Shown: piece by piece, positions 18,945 to 30,067 of the stretch
Layout: each line of letters starts with the position of its first letter
Position numbering within the stretch: the first letter of the stretch is position 1
From: Basidiobolus ranarum
Taxonomy: Eukaryota; Basidiobolomycota; Basidiobolomycetes; Basidiobolales
Reading direction: 5' to 3'
Assembly: GCA_040143965.1 (NCBI GenBank)
Contig: JASJQH010006897.1
Location: forward strand, 1-47,463
DNA: 47,463 bases
Program-made: the position numbers and the translations under genes
The notes under the pieces: generated by a model
What the model was told of the DNA's origin: nothing
Database searches by the model: none
The model's input: only the letters and a program-made list of their open reading frames with translations

Positions 18945-21704
18945 ATGGAAGAGAATCCCGCATTCAATATCATTTCTAACTTGGAAACTCCAGAGTCATG
19001 TTTAGAGCTACGCATTTCTTGCAAGTAAAGTGTACTCAGTTTTTTGTATGGAAAAGAAGACAGAGATTGAAGAGTAATAAAACCCTTTTATTTTTAAAAG
19101 AAATCTAGCAAAGATGGACCTTTGTTTCCCTTCAGACCCTATAGTGGTCTGTCAAGCCTTTAAAAACGGAAGTTGGCAGGAAATTGGTCGTACTGAATAC
19201 ATTCACAATGACTCCAACCCGAAATTTACCACTTCTTTCAAGCTTGAATACCGCTTTACTGATGCACTACCCTTGAAGTTAGTTATTTTTGTCTCTTGTA
19301 TTATGACTAAAAATCACTGACTTTCATCAACGTCAGGTTTAAGGTCTATGACTTTGACAAGCGTGCTGAATCACTTGAGAAAACTGATTATATTGGGTCT
19401 CTTGAGACTAGTTTATCAGAGATTGGTGTTTATTTTAAGTTATTACTCTTTTGTTAGGATAGGTACTTACTATTCACAGTTAACGCCCCTAGTCACATAC
19501 TAGAGAGCGCTTTGAAGAATCCAAAAATTTCCAATCCTGGGTTTATTCGAGTCGTAGCTGAAGAGGCTATAGATTATAAGGACGTGCTCAAGTAGGTTCG
19601 ATCTTTTTAATTATCCTAGCTTATCAGTTGTTAATGGTAACCTTCACGAATCAAGCTTTCATTTGAGCGGAAAGGATTTGAAGAAACCAGTTAGTACTTA
19701 AGAATTGGCCATTCCAATCAAAAGTTAGAATTTAATGTGCTATCATAGGGAATTCTCTCTCGTTGTAAATTTTTCTATCGAATTAGTCGATTCCAAGATG
19801 GTTACAATTATCTTTTGATCCCTTTACTAATGGTAAGCACCTAAGATATGTTTGGAATTTTAGATGGTAGCTATGCCTTGGTATATCAAAGTGAGGTCCA
19901 ACACAGAAGTACCAGTCCGGGTTGGGCTCCAGCATCTGGTTAGTGATAATCTTGTTCATCGCGGTATAACATATATCTTAACTATAGCCCTTCACTTCTC
20001 CAGTGCCGATTGTCCATATCTGCAACAGAGATTATGAAAGGCCCCTGCTTATTGAAGTGATGGATTGGAGCAGACTTGGCAGTAAGACCTAACACCTTTG
20101 TGACATTTCTTATTTCTTGGTGGCTTAATGCTATTGATATTCGATAGAGCATTCCTTGGTTGGCTATTGTAGTACCACTATCCACGATCTTACCGCTGCT
20201 ATTGGTTCAGAGTTGCTTCTTACCAACTCGCACGACAAAAAAGGCGGACTCCCAGGAAAAGTATTCGTTAGTGCATGCAGGATTGAAAAAAGTGATACGT
20301 AAGGTTAATCTTTAGATGTCACGCTAGATAATCCTTTTTAGATAACAGTCTTCCATAGTTTTCTCGATTACTTGCATTCTGGTGCCCACTTGAGTATGAC
20401 TGTTGCCATCGACCTGTCCAAATCCAATGGTGCGTTCTATTAATCATTCCCGAAAGTAATAAGCTTAATTTTGATGATATTATCAGGTGATTTTGGGAAC
20501 CCTTCTTCGTTACATTTCCTTTCAGATACACAGTACAACTGCTATCAAGATGCCATATTATCACTTGGTAATTTATACAATAGTGTTATGGTGTTGTATC
20601 ACTAATTAACATACCTTACTGTAGGCGGTGTCTTGGAGCCTTATGATTCCGATCGGAAATTTCCTGTAAGTTAGAGCCAATATCAGGCAAACCAATGTCA
20701 GCCACTAGATTACAATTATTGTATATTGCACAGGTTTATGGATTTGGTGCTAGCCTACCTGACGGCTCTAACCCTCCCTTCTTTGCATTGAATGGAAATG
20801 CCACTCAGGTACACTATTCCTATTAATGGATACTCTTGGTATCAACTAACAATTGATGCTTCAGCCGGAAGTTATCGGAGCTAGAGGTATCTTCAATAGC
20901 TACAAAGATGCAGTTAGTAGTATCACTCCAACAGAGCCTACACAGGTAGCTCCCGTAAGTGAATTCCTCAACATTACTCGATCGACAGAATATTTGATTA
21001 ACCACGTATTAGATAATCAACTTGGTTTGTGACAAGATCGTCAAGTCCCTTGCCACTCCTTCCGTCGGAGGTGCGCAAAATTACCATGTTTTAGTCATTA
21101 TTTCTGATGTATGTACCTTATTTTGTAATTTTATACTCGCATACATTTAAGACGAAAATATAGGGACAAATTGATGATATGGAGGATGCAGTGAGAGCTG
21201 TCCTGCGTGGATCCAAGCTTCCCTTGAGTATAGTTATGGTAGGGGTTGGAAATGGAAACTTTGATAAAATGGATGTGTTGGACGCTGACGAGAATGTTCT
21301 GGAGGTAAGTTTACAGGTAAATGGCGAATTTTCAAAAGTATGCACTGAACACCTTCTGATATATAGATTCACGGCGAGGTGGCAGAAAGGTACATTAATT
21401 CTTTTAGAATCCAAGTAAGAATTCGTATCATTGAACATCTTTAACACCAGGGATATTGTACAATTTGTACCTATGCGTGATTTTAAGAGTGGTGATCCCA
21501 ATAAGCTGGCAAGTGAGGTTGGTTTCTTTTAACCCGTAATATTATCATCCCTCCCCTTGGTTAATTATTTGTATATGGTCTGGTGTATACCGAAAATATT
21601 AGGTACTACGAGAGATACCTTCTCAGTACTTGGAATACATGAGAAGTCATAACATCAAGCCTGTCCCTGTAGACCTAAAGAAGGCTAATTGGAGGCTTTA
21701 TTAG
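18945..21704 (+). CDS. Copine: tandem C2 domains plus vWA-like copine domain, 19 exons
   Basis: Nineteen short exons (E1 18945-19024, E2 19101-19277, E3 19337-19425, E4 19480-19591, and so on to E19 21603-21704) sum to 545 aa with every phase consistent. Copines are Ca2+-dependent phospholipid-binding proteins acting at the plasma membrane and endomembranes. C2A contains SCKNLAKMDL, FPSDPIVVCQAF, HNDSNPKFTTSF and FKVYDFDKR. C2B contains LVYQSEVQHRSTSPGWAP and LLIEVMDW. The copine domain reads FLDYLHSGAHLSMTVAIDLS, LGGVLEPYDSDRKFPVYGFG, IIINLVCDKIVKSLAT-like helix residues, YHVLVIISDGQIDDMEDAVR, KLPLSIVMVGVGNGNFDKMD and RDIVQFVPMRDF. The DLSKS sequence matches the MIDAS DxSxS pattern. C2B is short around exons 5-6. 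One splice junction (exons 9/10) is uncertain: the frame requires a GTGATA donor at 20292 although a better GTAAGG lies 6 nt downstream. Confidence 0.85.
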
Positions 21705-22037
21705 AGAGAAATTTCTGGTATATCGGTTCTTTATCTGCATAACTGAAAGTTAGCTAACATCACAATAAAGTTTGAGCTGATTACATTAATTTATTGCTAC
21801 CACATATATTCGTTCGGATTCCATCAGTCAGTAATGTATCGAAGCTTATGGATGAAAATAGAGATCGTATCATTGGTGGAGATGTCCAGTATTTGTTTAG
21901 TCAGAAAGTACGATTAACTTCCAATTGCTTACAAATTGATCGAAATAAAAAAAAATATTAAAGCGAGTTGTAGCTAAATTTCTCTTGACTTACCGAGTAA
22001 ATTCCTTGTACATACTTTTTTTCTTAGTATTGGTAAA
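21705..22037. other. Intergenic: copine 3' UTR / TTC27 promoter
   Basis: AT-rich spacer of 333 bp with an A-run at about 21948-21956 and a T-rich leader directly before the TTC27 ATG. No gene was seen. Confidence 0.6.
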
Positions 22038-24566
22038 ATGAGTATCGCACAACAGGAGTGGGCCATCCTTTTAGGAAACGAAATCGAAAACGTTCAAGAA
22101 CCTTTAGATTCCCTTGTAAGCAACCTTATTAAGGGAAATTATAAAGAGGTTTTAACTTCGGAAGGAGCAAAGTTATTCTTTGGAACCGATGCATCCCTCG
22201 AGCAACTTGGTGAAAATGCCCAATTCTTGGCGAATGGTGATCTTGCCTCCTATATTACCATTAGAGTAGATCAATACATGAAGGAACATGTTGAGGATTC
22301 TGTACTTGGAACCAAAAAGCAATTGGAACTTTTATGTTATGGTATTGCTTGTTTGAACTCTTTCGTTCAAGCTGGCTGGACTGGGCCGCTTCTTTCCTTA
22401 GAGGCCCACGAGATTTTACCTCTTGGCTGCCGCGATCAACTTCCAGCATATAATAAGGCCGCATTACAAGCTTTATCCAGCGACAGTGAGGATGTTTATC
22501 ATTTAACACCTCAGCTGCTTTATCTGTGGTATGCTGTAACTTTATTAGCTAAAGTCGGTAAAGTCTATTTTACCAATCTAAGCTCAGCGGAGTGGTGGGG
22601 TTATCGTGCCCTGTTTATTCAGCAAAAGATTCTCGATAATGGATCAGCTACTTTGCACGATGAGATTTATGCATTCCTTGACGCAATCGAAAATAAGTTA
22701 CCTTCTGACGACGCTGTACTCAATGCTAAGCTATGTGCCAGATATCGTGTTGAACAAGGTATCGTCTCCCATTATTATCGCCACGACCAAAAGGCTTTTG
22801 ATCGCTTCAAACAAGCTCAAGAGGTTACTGGCTTGAAATGGGAGTTGACAGGTGCGCTTGGTAAACGTACCAAGTTCCAGACCTTTGATGTGTCACAACT
22901 TGTATTGTTGGCTAAGAGTGCCGAAGAGGAGACTAACACTACTGGCAGTGCTCCTGAGACACTGGCTTTGAATGATGACACTCTTCTGGAATCAATTGAA
23001 TTCACCAATCCTGATGAGGCTACAGGAAAACAAGGCAATCTCAAGGTCATAGATCAATGCATTCTCTTGGCTTTCTGCTTAAATGTGAAGAACTCTAACC
23101 CTGCCAATGGTATCACCAACGAACAAATGTTCCCATATGTTACTCGTGTACTTGAAAACCCAAACAACTGGATGGTGCACACTATGGGGCTTGTACTCCG
23201 CACAAGATTGGAGTCCAATAAGTCACGTACAGTTGAGCGCTCTGCTTTCCAGTTACAAGCATTGGTGGATCAAATCCCCTTGGAGGAATCAAGCGTCACT
23301 GAAAGATTAGAATACTTCTATGCTCTTGATATTCCTTCCAAATGGGAATTAGAAAAGGAGCTGGCCGAAAGATTCATGTCTTTGGGAGTAATCCGTAGTG
23401 CGTTAGAGATCTTTGAAAGGTTGGAATTATGGGAAGAGATCATCCAATGCTACGGAATGTTGGAGAAGGTCGAGAAAGCAGAAACCATCATTCAGGAGAG
23501 ATTATCAATTGAACCCAACTCACCCAAATTATATTGTATTTTGGGTGATCTAAAGAAAGAGCCAGCTCAATGGGAAAAGGCTTGGGAGATCTCTGGAGGA
23601 CGCTATGCTCGTGCTATGCGCTCTCTTGGTAGTTACTACTTTAAACATGGCCAATTTGCTAAAGCAATGAAATCTTACCAAAATGCTTTGGTTATCAATC
23701 CTTTGTTTGAAAATTCTTGGTTCATCTGTGGTTGTTCCGCTATGCAAATCGAGGAGTGGGACGTGTCTATTCAAGCTTTTACTCGTTGCGTTTCTTTAGA
23801 TAACGAAAATGGTGAAGCCTGGAACAATCTTGCATCCGTTTACTTGCGCCAACACAAAAAGATCGAAGCCTATCAAGCTCTTCAACAAGGTCTTCGACTC
23901 AAATTTGACAGTTGGAAGATTTGGACTAATTACCTGTACGTATGCGTTGATATTGGAAGCTTCAGCGAGGCGATTCGAGCCTATCAACGTGTTATCGATC
24001 TACGTTGGGAGAAGGATGGTGAAAGCTGCGTTGACGTTGAAGTATTGAGAATTATCGTGAGCGCCTGCACTAGAGATGTGAATGATTTCTTCAATCAACC
24101 AGTGTCGAAGTTGGCCAACCGTATTGAATCCTTGTTGATAGATACCATTACCTCTAGAATTACACAGAACCTATTCGTTTGGAATATCGTTGCTGATTTC
24201 TACTTCTGGAAGGGTGACTACGGTAAATGTCTTGATTGCCATATCAAGGCTTATCGTACCGTGTTACATCAACAATCTTTGGAGACCGATGAGAAGGTAT
24301 TCAAGAGTGTGGCCGAGGCTGCCTTGGATTTGGTTGATTGGTATCGCAATCTAGGTTCTAAGTCTGTGTGTGTTCCTATCGATGCCGAATGCGACGATGG
24401 AGTTGTACCCAAGAAGAGAATTGATGGGGAAGTTGTTTGTAAAGACTGGAAATATCAAGCTAAAATGTTACTTAGAAGTTTGATTGGCCGTACAAGGGAT
24501 ATGTTCGAAGGCACGGAGACCCATGACCGACTTGTTGAAGAGTTGAAGGAATTGAATTCAGCATAA
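22038..24566 (+). CDS. TTC27: TTC27 / Emw1-like tetratricopeptide-repeat protein
   Basis: Intronless, 842 aa. The N-terminal half is alpha-helical without clear repeats (WWGYRALFIQQKIL, YRVEQGIVSHYYRHDQKAFD). The family block RLEYFYALDIPSKWELEKEL, followed by LAERFMSLGVIRSALEIFER and LELWEEIIQCYGML, is highly characteristic of TTC27/Emw1. From about residue 522 there are at least four TPR units, including ARAMRSLGSYYFKHGQFAKA, SWFICGCSAMQIEEWDVSIQ, AWNNLASVYLRQHKKIEAYQ and IWTNYLYVCVDIGSFSEAIR. Yeast EMW1 is essential and linked to cell-wall integrity and chaperone-client work. The exact biochemical role is not evident from sequence. The length is near that of human TTC27. The ATG at 22038 is the first in a long open frame. 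Confidence 0.88.
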   Translation: MSIAQQEWAILLGNEIENVQEPLDSLVSNLIKGNYKEVLTSEGAKLFFGTDASLEQLGENAQFLANGDLASYITIRVDQYMKEHVEDSVLGTKKQLELLCYGIACLNSFVQAGWTGPLLSLEAHEILPLGCRDQLPAYNKAALQALSSDSEDVYHLTPQLLYLWYAVTLLAKVGKVYFTNLSSAEWWGYRALFIQQKILDNGSATLHDEIYAFLDAIENKLPSDDAVLNAKLCARYRVEQGIVSHYYRHDQKAFDRFKQAQEVTGLKWELTGALGKRTKFQTFDVSQLVLLAKSAEEETNTTGSAPETLALNDDTLLESIEFTNPDEATGKQGNLKVIDQCILLAFCLNVKNSNPANGITNEQMFPYVTRVLENPNNWMVHTMGLVLRTRLESNKSRTVERSAFQLQALVDQIPLEESSVTERLEYFYALDIPSKWELEKELAERFMSLGVIRSALEIFERLELWEEIIQCYGMLEKVEKAETIIQERLSIEPNSPKLYCILGDLKKEPAQWEKAWEISGGRYARAMRSLGSYYFKHGQFAKAMKSYQNALVINPLFENSWFICGCSAMQIEEWDVSIQAFTRCVSLDNENGEAWNNLASVYLRQHKKIEAYQALQQGLRLKFDSWKIWTNYLYVCVDIGSFSEAIRAYQRVIDLRWEKDGESCVDVEVLRIIVSACTRDVNDFFNQPVSKLANRIESLLIDTITSRITQNLFVWNIVADFYFWKGDYGKCLDCHIKAYRTVLHQQSLETDEKVFKSVAEAALDLVDWYRNLGSKSVCVPIDAECDDGVVPKKRIDGEVVCKDWKYQAKMLLRSLIGRTRDMFEGTETHDRLVEELKELNSA

Positions 24567-24942
24567 ATAGTTGAATGCTAACATGACCTACGCTTACTAT
24601 TTGCGTTTCTTTTTCATTCGTGGAAGTTAGTTTAGAGGGATGGTAATTTTTGTCTTTTCATTTTGTAGCATTGAGAAGAGTATGAGTCTCCCGTATTACT
24701 GTACATTATTAAGCATTCGAAAAAGGAATCTTTATTAATCTTCATAACAATAAACATTTCTTGCTTTTATGAGTAAAACGAATCAGATTTGTTGGTTTTA
24801 GGTTTATCCATAGCATGGTGACTGTCTTTGCTGATTATCATGTCATATGATTGGCATATATCAACAGGCCATCCATTCAAAAACGAAATTTGAGAACTAT
24901 TACATGTGTTTCATGTCGAGTTTCTAATAAAGCGGTGAAGTT
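24567..24942. other. Intergenic: TTC27 3' UTR / POLG promoter
   Basis: AT-rich spacer of 376 bp between two plus-strand genes. Nothing else was recognised. Confidence 0.6.
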
Positions 24943-27900
24943 ATGAATGTTGTACGACTAGGGCATCTTAAAGGCGTATCAAGAAGTTCAGTGCATTCAA
25001 TATGCGATTCTCACTTTGGCTTCAGGTTTCCGCCCCGCTACATTTACCTAAAAATTCGATTGAAAAGTGATACCACAAAGTCCAAAATCTCAGGTAATAT
25101 CCAAATTACTAGAGTACTATCTGATTTTTCTTTCTTTGCATATATGTCATTCGAAAGTTCATACTGATGGGTTCGAATTTTGAAGAGGTCCCTCGAAATG
25201 AGCTTGGTATTCAAATGCTGAATCCTCATCTGAAGCAACAAATTTTTCCAGAAGCGAAGTGTTCAGTCCCCGAGATAAAGGTTGCCATTGCCGTCGAACA
25301 TTTGAAACGTCAAAATATTTGGGGAAATGAGGCACCATCGGTTCCAAATTCAAGTTTCAATCTACCGCCTTTGATGGGAGCAAATATCGAAGAGCACTTT
25401 AAGTTGTTGGGGCAAGAGCAATCTGAACCATATCTAACTTATGCAAAATTCTGGGCCAAGTCTGCAAGTTTACCACCAAGACCAACTGATTGGAAATTTG
25501 TTTCCGGTTGGACCAAATACTGCCCAGATGGAAATGTGACACCTGTAGAGTACCCTCAGGATAGTTTGGTTATTTTTGATATCGAAACATTAGTATCTGA
25601 AAGCGATTACCCTTTGTTTGCTATAGCTGTGGGTTCATCAGGTTGGTACGCCTGGATATCTCCAAGACTAACCGGTGAGAGTGGGGATATTAATCATCTT
25701 ATTCCTATGGGAGATACTGCTAAAGTTATTGTTGGACATAATGTTGGTTTTGACCGGGCAAGAATCTTAGAAGAATATCACAGACAGGGTTCGAAAAATG
25801 TATACCTAGATACTATGTCTTTTCACATCGCAGTAGGAGGCTTATCCAGTCACCAAAGGCTCAATGCTAAAGGGATGGAGAAGAAAGATGAAGAAAATTT
25901 GAAGAACGAACAAACTGGCATGGGCTCTATTAATCGATTATCTGAAGTGGCAAAACTCTATTGTGGAATCGAACTTGATAAATCTCCGAGGGATCTCTTG
26001 ATTAACGGAAATATTGAAGAGATCCGAAATGAGATCTCCTCACTGATGAATTACTGCGCAAATGATACTGCAGCAACCCATGAGGTGTTTAAGAAGGTAT
26101 TTCCAAGATTCCTTCAAAAATGCCCACACCCAGTCTCATTCGCTGGGATAATTCACATGGGCAGCTCATTTTTAACAGTAAATAGAAGTTGGGATAGTTA
26201 CATTGAGAGATCCGAGAAGACTTACAATGATATGTCAACGAGCATCGAAAAGAAACTCAAAGACCTAGCTTCATCTGCCCTGAAGACTTTGGATGATAAT
26301 TCCTATTCAGACGACGACTGGCTGAAACATCTCGACTGGACTGTTGTACCATTAAAAATGACCAAGCCTAAGTATAAGAAAGATGGAACTTATGCCAAGA
26401 ATGGCGAGCCCCGTCCATATAGTCATCAGTTACTCCCTGGTTTTCCTGAATGGTACAAGTCTTGTTACGATCAGAAAACAAATGATCTACGTATTACTAC
26501 ACGTTCTCGTATTACCCCCTATTTGCTGAAGTTGCAGTGGCGGGGCTATCCTGTGTATTATTCGAAAGGAAATGGTTGGACGTTTCGTGTCCCAAAAGAT
26601 GTGGACATTGGCGGCAGTGTTAAACCATGTAGCTTCACAGAGGACACATCAGATCCTAACTACGAGGAATTTCCTGTTTGTGATGCAAATGGGAAATACT
26701 ACCGTATTCCTCACAAAGATGGTGAACAAGCCAAATGTGGTAACCCTTTAAGCAAAGGGTACATCAATGCCTTTGAAGGTAGAACTTTATCATCGGAGTA
26801 TCCGGCTGCAAGGGAAGCTTTAAATATGAATGCTATGTGTTCTTATTGGATCAGTACTCGAGATCGTATTCGTTCTCAATTTGTCGTTTGGAGCCAAGAG
26901 AAAGAGAAGGTTGGCAACTTGGGATTTGCAGAGCAAGAGCCGGCTAACGAAGTTGGAATAATTCTGCCACAGATCGCGACAATGGGAACAATCACTCGCA
27001 GGGCTGTAGAACCTACTTGGTTGACTGCAAGCAATGCTAAAAAGAACCGCATTGGATCCGAATTAAAATCAATGGTCAAAGCACCTCTCGGATATTTGAT
27101 AGTAGGTGCAGACGTAGATTCTGAAGAGCTCTGGATCTCTAGCCTAATAGGTGATGGCCAATTTGGACTTCACGGTGCTACAGCTTTCGGATGGATGACT
27201 CTCCAAGGAACGAAATCTCAAGGAACAGACCTTCATTCGAAAACTGCTTCTATAATGGGTATCAACCGTGATCAAGCAAAGATATTTAATTATGGCCGTA
27301 TTTATGGGGCTGGTTTGAGATTTGCAACACAGCTGTTGTTGCAATGTAATCCCGATATGGAGGAGAAAACCGCGATCGATCGCTCCACTGCCCTGTATAA
27401 TGCCACCAAAGGTGTCAAAGAGAAGAGTTTGGAGTATTTTGGAAATCCTTTCTGGCATGGAGGGAGCGAAAGCTATATGTTTAATTGCTTAGAAAAAATC
27501 GCCACATCTATGAGTCCTACTACACCAGCACTTAACTGTACCATTCCCGATACTTTACTCCCTAAGAACGTTGATAATCAGGTATTTAATCTGTCACCGA
27601 CAATTACATTAGCTTACTTTAACGAGTATTAGTTTATGAAATCAAGAATCAATTGGGTGGTTCAATCTTCTGGTGTAGACTATCTCCATTTACTCCTCGT
27701 CTCAATGAAGCATTTGATAGACAAATACGATATCGACGCACGTTTCATGATCTCGGTTCATGATGAAATTCGGTACTTGGTAAAGGAAGAAGATCAATAT
27801 AGAGCAGCGCTCGCCATGCAAATCAGTAATCTCTGGACTCGTTCTCTTTTCAGTTATAAAGTTGGGATACAAGATTTACCACAGGTAACTCTATCTTAAT

Positions 27901-28300
27901 ATTCTAGCCAACTGTACTCTGATTTGGAAGTGTTTGTTTTTAGTCAGTGGCATTCTTCTCGTGTGTTGATATAGATCGTGTTCTTCGCAAGGAACCAAAT
28001 ATGGACTGTGTAACACCCTCTAATCCTGAGCCAGTATCACATGGACGTCAATATACTATAGAGGATATTCTCAAAGTGACAAACCATGGGCAACTCAGCA
28101 AGACCAATCAAGAAGTCGTCGAGAAGAACCGCTCAGATATCCCTTCACGCATTAACTTACAGTTTGAAGAGTATTTCGATGAGAAATATTTGGAAGCTCA
28201 AATGTATACAGACATTAGTGACATCCAAAGGGTATTATCTGGACAGCCTAATACATTTATCGAAGAAAACCTTCGTGAGACTAAAAGATATTCAATCTAA
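24943..28300 (+). CDS. MIP1: Mitochondrial DNA polymerase gamma catalytic subunit, four exons
   Basis: Exons 24943-25093, 25186-27581, 27633-27884 and 27944-28300 give 1051 aa. Exon 1 encodes an Arg/Ser-rich, acid-poor leader ([20 protein letters not shown]...), a good mitochondrial presequence. It joins in phase to [20 protein letters not shown], the usual start of the mature family-A enzyme. The exonuclease motifs are FDIET (about residue 182), [12 protein letters not shown] and [13 protein letters not shown]. The polymerase motifs are [11 protein letters not shown] (about 690), [16 protein letters not shown], and C, HDEIRYLV. All catalytic acids are visible, so both replication and proofreading should be active. 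The exon 1-2 junction is inferred from phase and from the conserved block. An internal ATG at 25167 would give a protein without a presequence. The C-terminal extension (about 110 residues after motif C) is rich in charged residues. Confidence 0.93.
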
Positions 28301-28802
28301 ACTGTTCAGAAGACACAATCACATCTGGATGCTTAGTTACCCTTTCGACCCTACATCCTCAGACTAATCCAGAACATCACGACAACCAACCACTCTAAAC
28401 GAATTCATTTATTTATCCGCCCCGTTACAGATTAAACCCCTTCAAAAGTTGAATCAAGTTAATTGATAGGATTGAGACAATTGTTACAAAAGAATCATTA
28501 TCTGTAGGTGCTATTTTATTTTATCACCTCAAGGGGAGACTATTAAAGCTAAATTCCGCTAGGCTTAGCTCGATTTCTTTCGTAAAATACATATCCAGAA
28601 TCTCGCGTTAGCCCAGAACTCAGCCATTAAGTTCATAACACTTCTCAGAGTCTAGATTTTCAACAATTTCTGGTATCTTTATTTCCAAATATTCTTTGGG
28701 TGTGATTCCTTTCTAGTTGAAAGAGATCTACTAAAGCTAGGCCTCACAACTGGTTGATTTTTAGCAATTTTACCAGATCCTGCACCATAAAAAAGCATCG
28801 AT
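28301..28802. other. Intergenic: POLG 3' side / receptor promoter
   Basis: Spacer of 502 bp. No coding frame or repeat could be supported. Confidence 0.6.
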
Positions 28803-29807
28803 ATGGCTCCACCATTCTATCGTCCCTCTGGAGACTTTTCTGAACTCGAAACAATAGCACAATGGATTAATATTGCATCATTAGCTACCTGTAGCTTTGT
28901 GGCAGTGAATTTCACTCTAGTGTTTATCACTCGACGTCATTTAGTTGATCGATTTTCTGGCCGCATGATACTTAGATTCTGCATAGCCGATGCCTTGGTT
29001 GCTGTCAGTAGCCTACTAAGCGGAAAGTTTACCACAACTCCCGGATGTACTATCTTTAATGGGCTTGGTCAATTTGGCACGCTTATTTCAACACTATTGA
29101 CAGTTGTTCTGGTTAATAACCTACGGGTGGTGTTGGTTGGAGGAAAACGTAATGCACCTAGTCATGAACGAGTGTATGTAATAATATCTATATTAATCTC
29201 GCTACTTGTGACACTGCCACCGACTGCATTTGGCTGGGTTAATGGAGTATGCGTTGGCTACGAAGTGATCAGTTCATTCCCGATGAACCTAGTGTCCATT
29301 TACCTCACATATTTCCTCTGGATCGCAGTAGCTATAATATATTCGATAGTTGCTATACCACTTATTTTGATGCGTCGTCGTAAAAGATCTCGTTTGTTAC
29401 CAGTCACCAATGCTAGCTCAGATTCTTTGAAACTTGGTCTTATAGAAAAATCTAGCAAAGGATCTCTGTCTATAGCCGAACAAGAAATTCGTGGCACCGT
29501 GCGTAGAGGGATATGCTACGCCTGTGCACTGCTCGTAACCCAACTACCAGCCCTAATATTTGTCACCCTTCATGCCATATCTATATACGCACCAGAACCG
29601 AAGCCCTTGATATATATTATGTACACTACAACTCCAATGTTAGGACTACTTCATTTCATTATCTTTCTCTTTGATCCAATCTTTCGGTACACATTTCCGT
29701 TTAGGAACAAGGAAAGTCTTGGGGAACAAGCGTGGCTGTTGGTAGGCGACGTAGCTAGCTTGGAGATGCCCTCAGCAGATAGTATGCAGGTAATGAAGCT
29801 AATTTAG
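28803..29807 (+). CDS. Seven-transmembrane receptor, cAMP-receptor-like / GPCR clan
   Basis: Intronless frame of 334 aa with seven hydrophobic segments at roughly residues 20-42, 55-75, 90-112, 125-145, 165-190, 235-258 and 268-290. The short N-terminus (MAPPFYRPSGDFSELE) would be outside. RLVDR-like basic residues (TRRHLVDRFSGRM) lie in the first loop, and a conserved-looking Cys (PGCTIF) starts TM3. Loop 3 is long and basic (MRRRKRSRLLP) with Ser-rich sequence, typical of G-protein coupling. The overall layout suggests the fungal/Dictyostelium cAMP-receptor-like or Git3-type group, but there is no decisive motif, so the ligand is unknown. The C-tail is short. The coding end ...DSMQ|GTAATG also looks like a splice donor, so a further small 3' exon is possible. 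Confidence 0.6.
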   Translation: MAPPFYRPSGDFSELETIAQWINIASLATCSFVAVNFTLVFITRRHLVDRFSGRMILRFCIADALVAVSSLLSGKFTTTPGCTIFNGLGQFGTLISTLLTVVLVNNLRVVLVGGKRNAPSHERVYVIISILISLLVTLPPTAFGWVNGVCVGYEVISSFPMNLVSIYLTYFLWIAVAIIYSIVAIPLILMRRRKRSRLLPVTNASSDSLKLGLIEKSSKGSLSIAEQEIRGTVRRGICYACALLVTQLPALIFVTLHAISIYAPEPKPLIYIMYTTTPMLGLLHFIIFLFDPIFRYTFPFRNKESLGEQAWLLVGDVASLEMPSADSMQVMKLI

Positions 29808-30067
29808 TTCATCTGTTTCTTTCATTCATCATGTCTATACTTTTTACAAAATCCACATGTCATCCTGGCTTATTTCTTGCTGTTTATTGATTCATACACT
29901 CGGACCGCTCGAGAAAGATAAGCCACATTCCAATCCCACTTCATATATATTATAGCATTAAAAAGAATACAAAAATGGATACTTACTTGATCATTCTTGA
30001 GACCTCGATCTTTTCCTTACCATGCAAACGCCCATCTTACTTGAATAGCATAGAATTGAACTATTAG

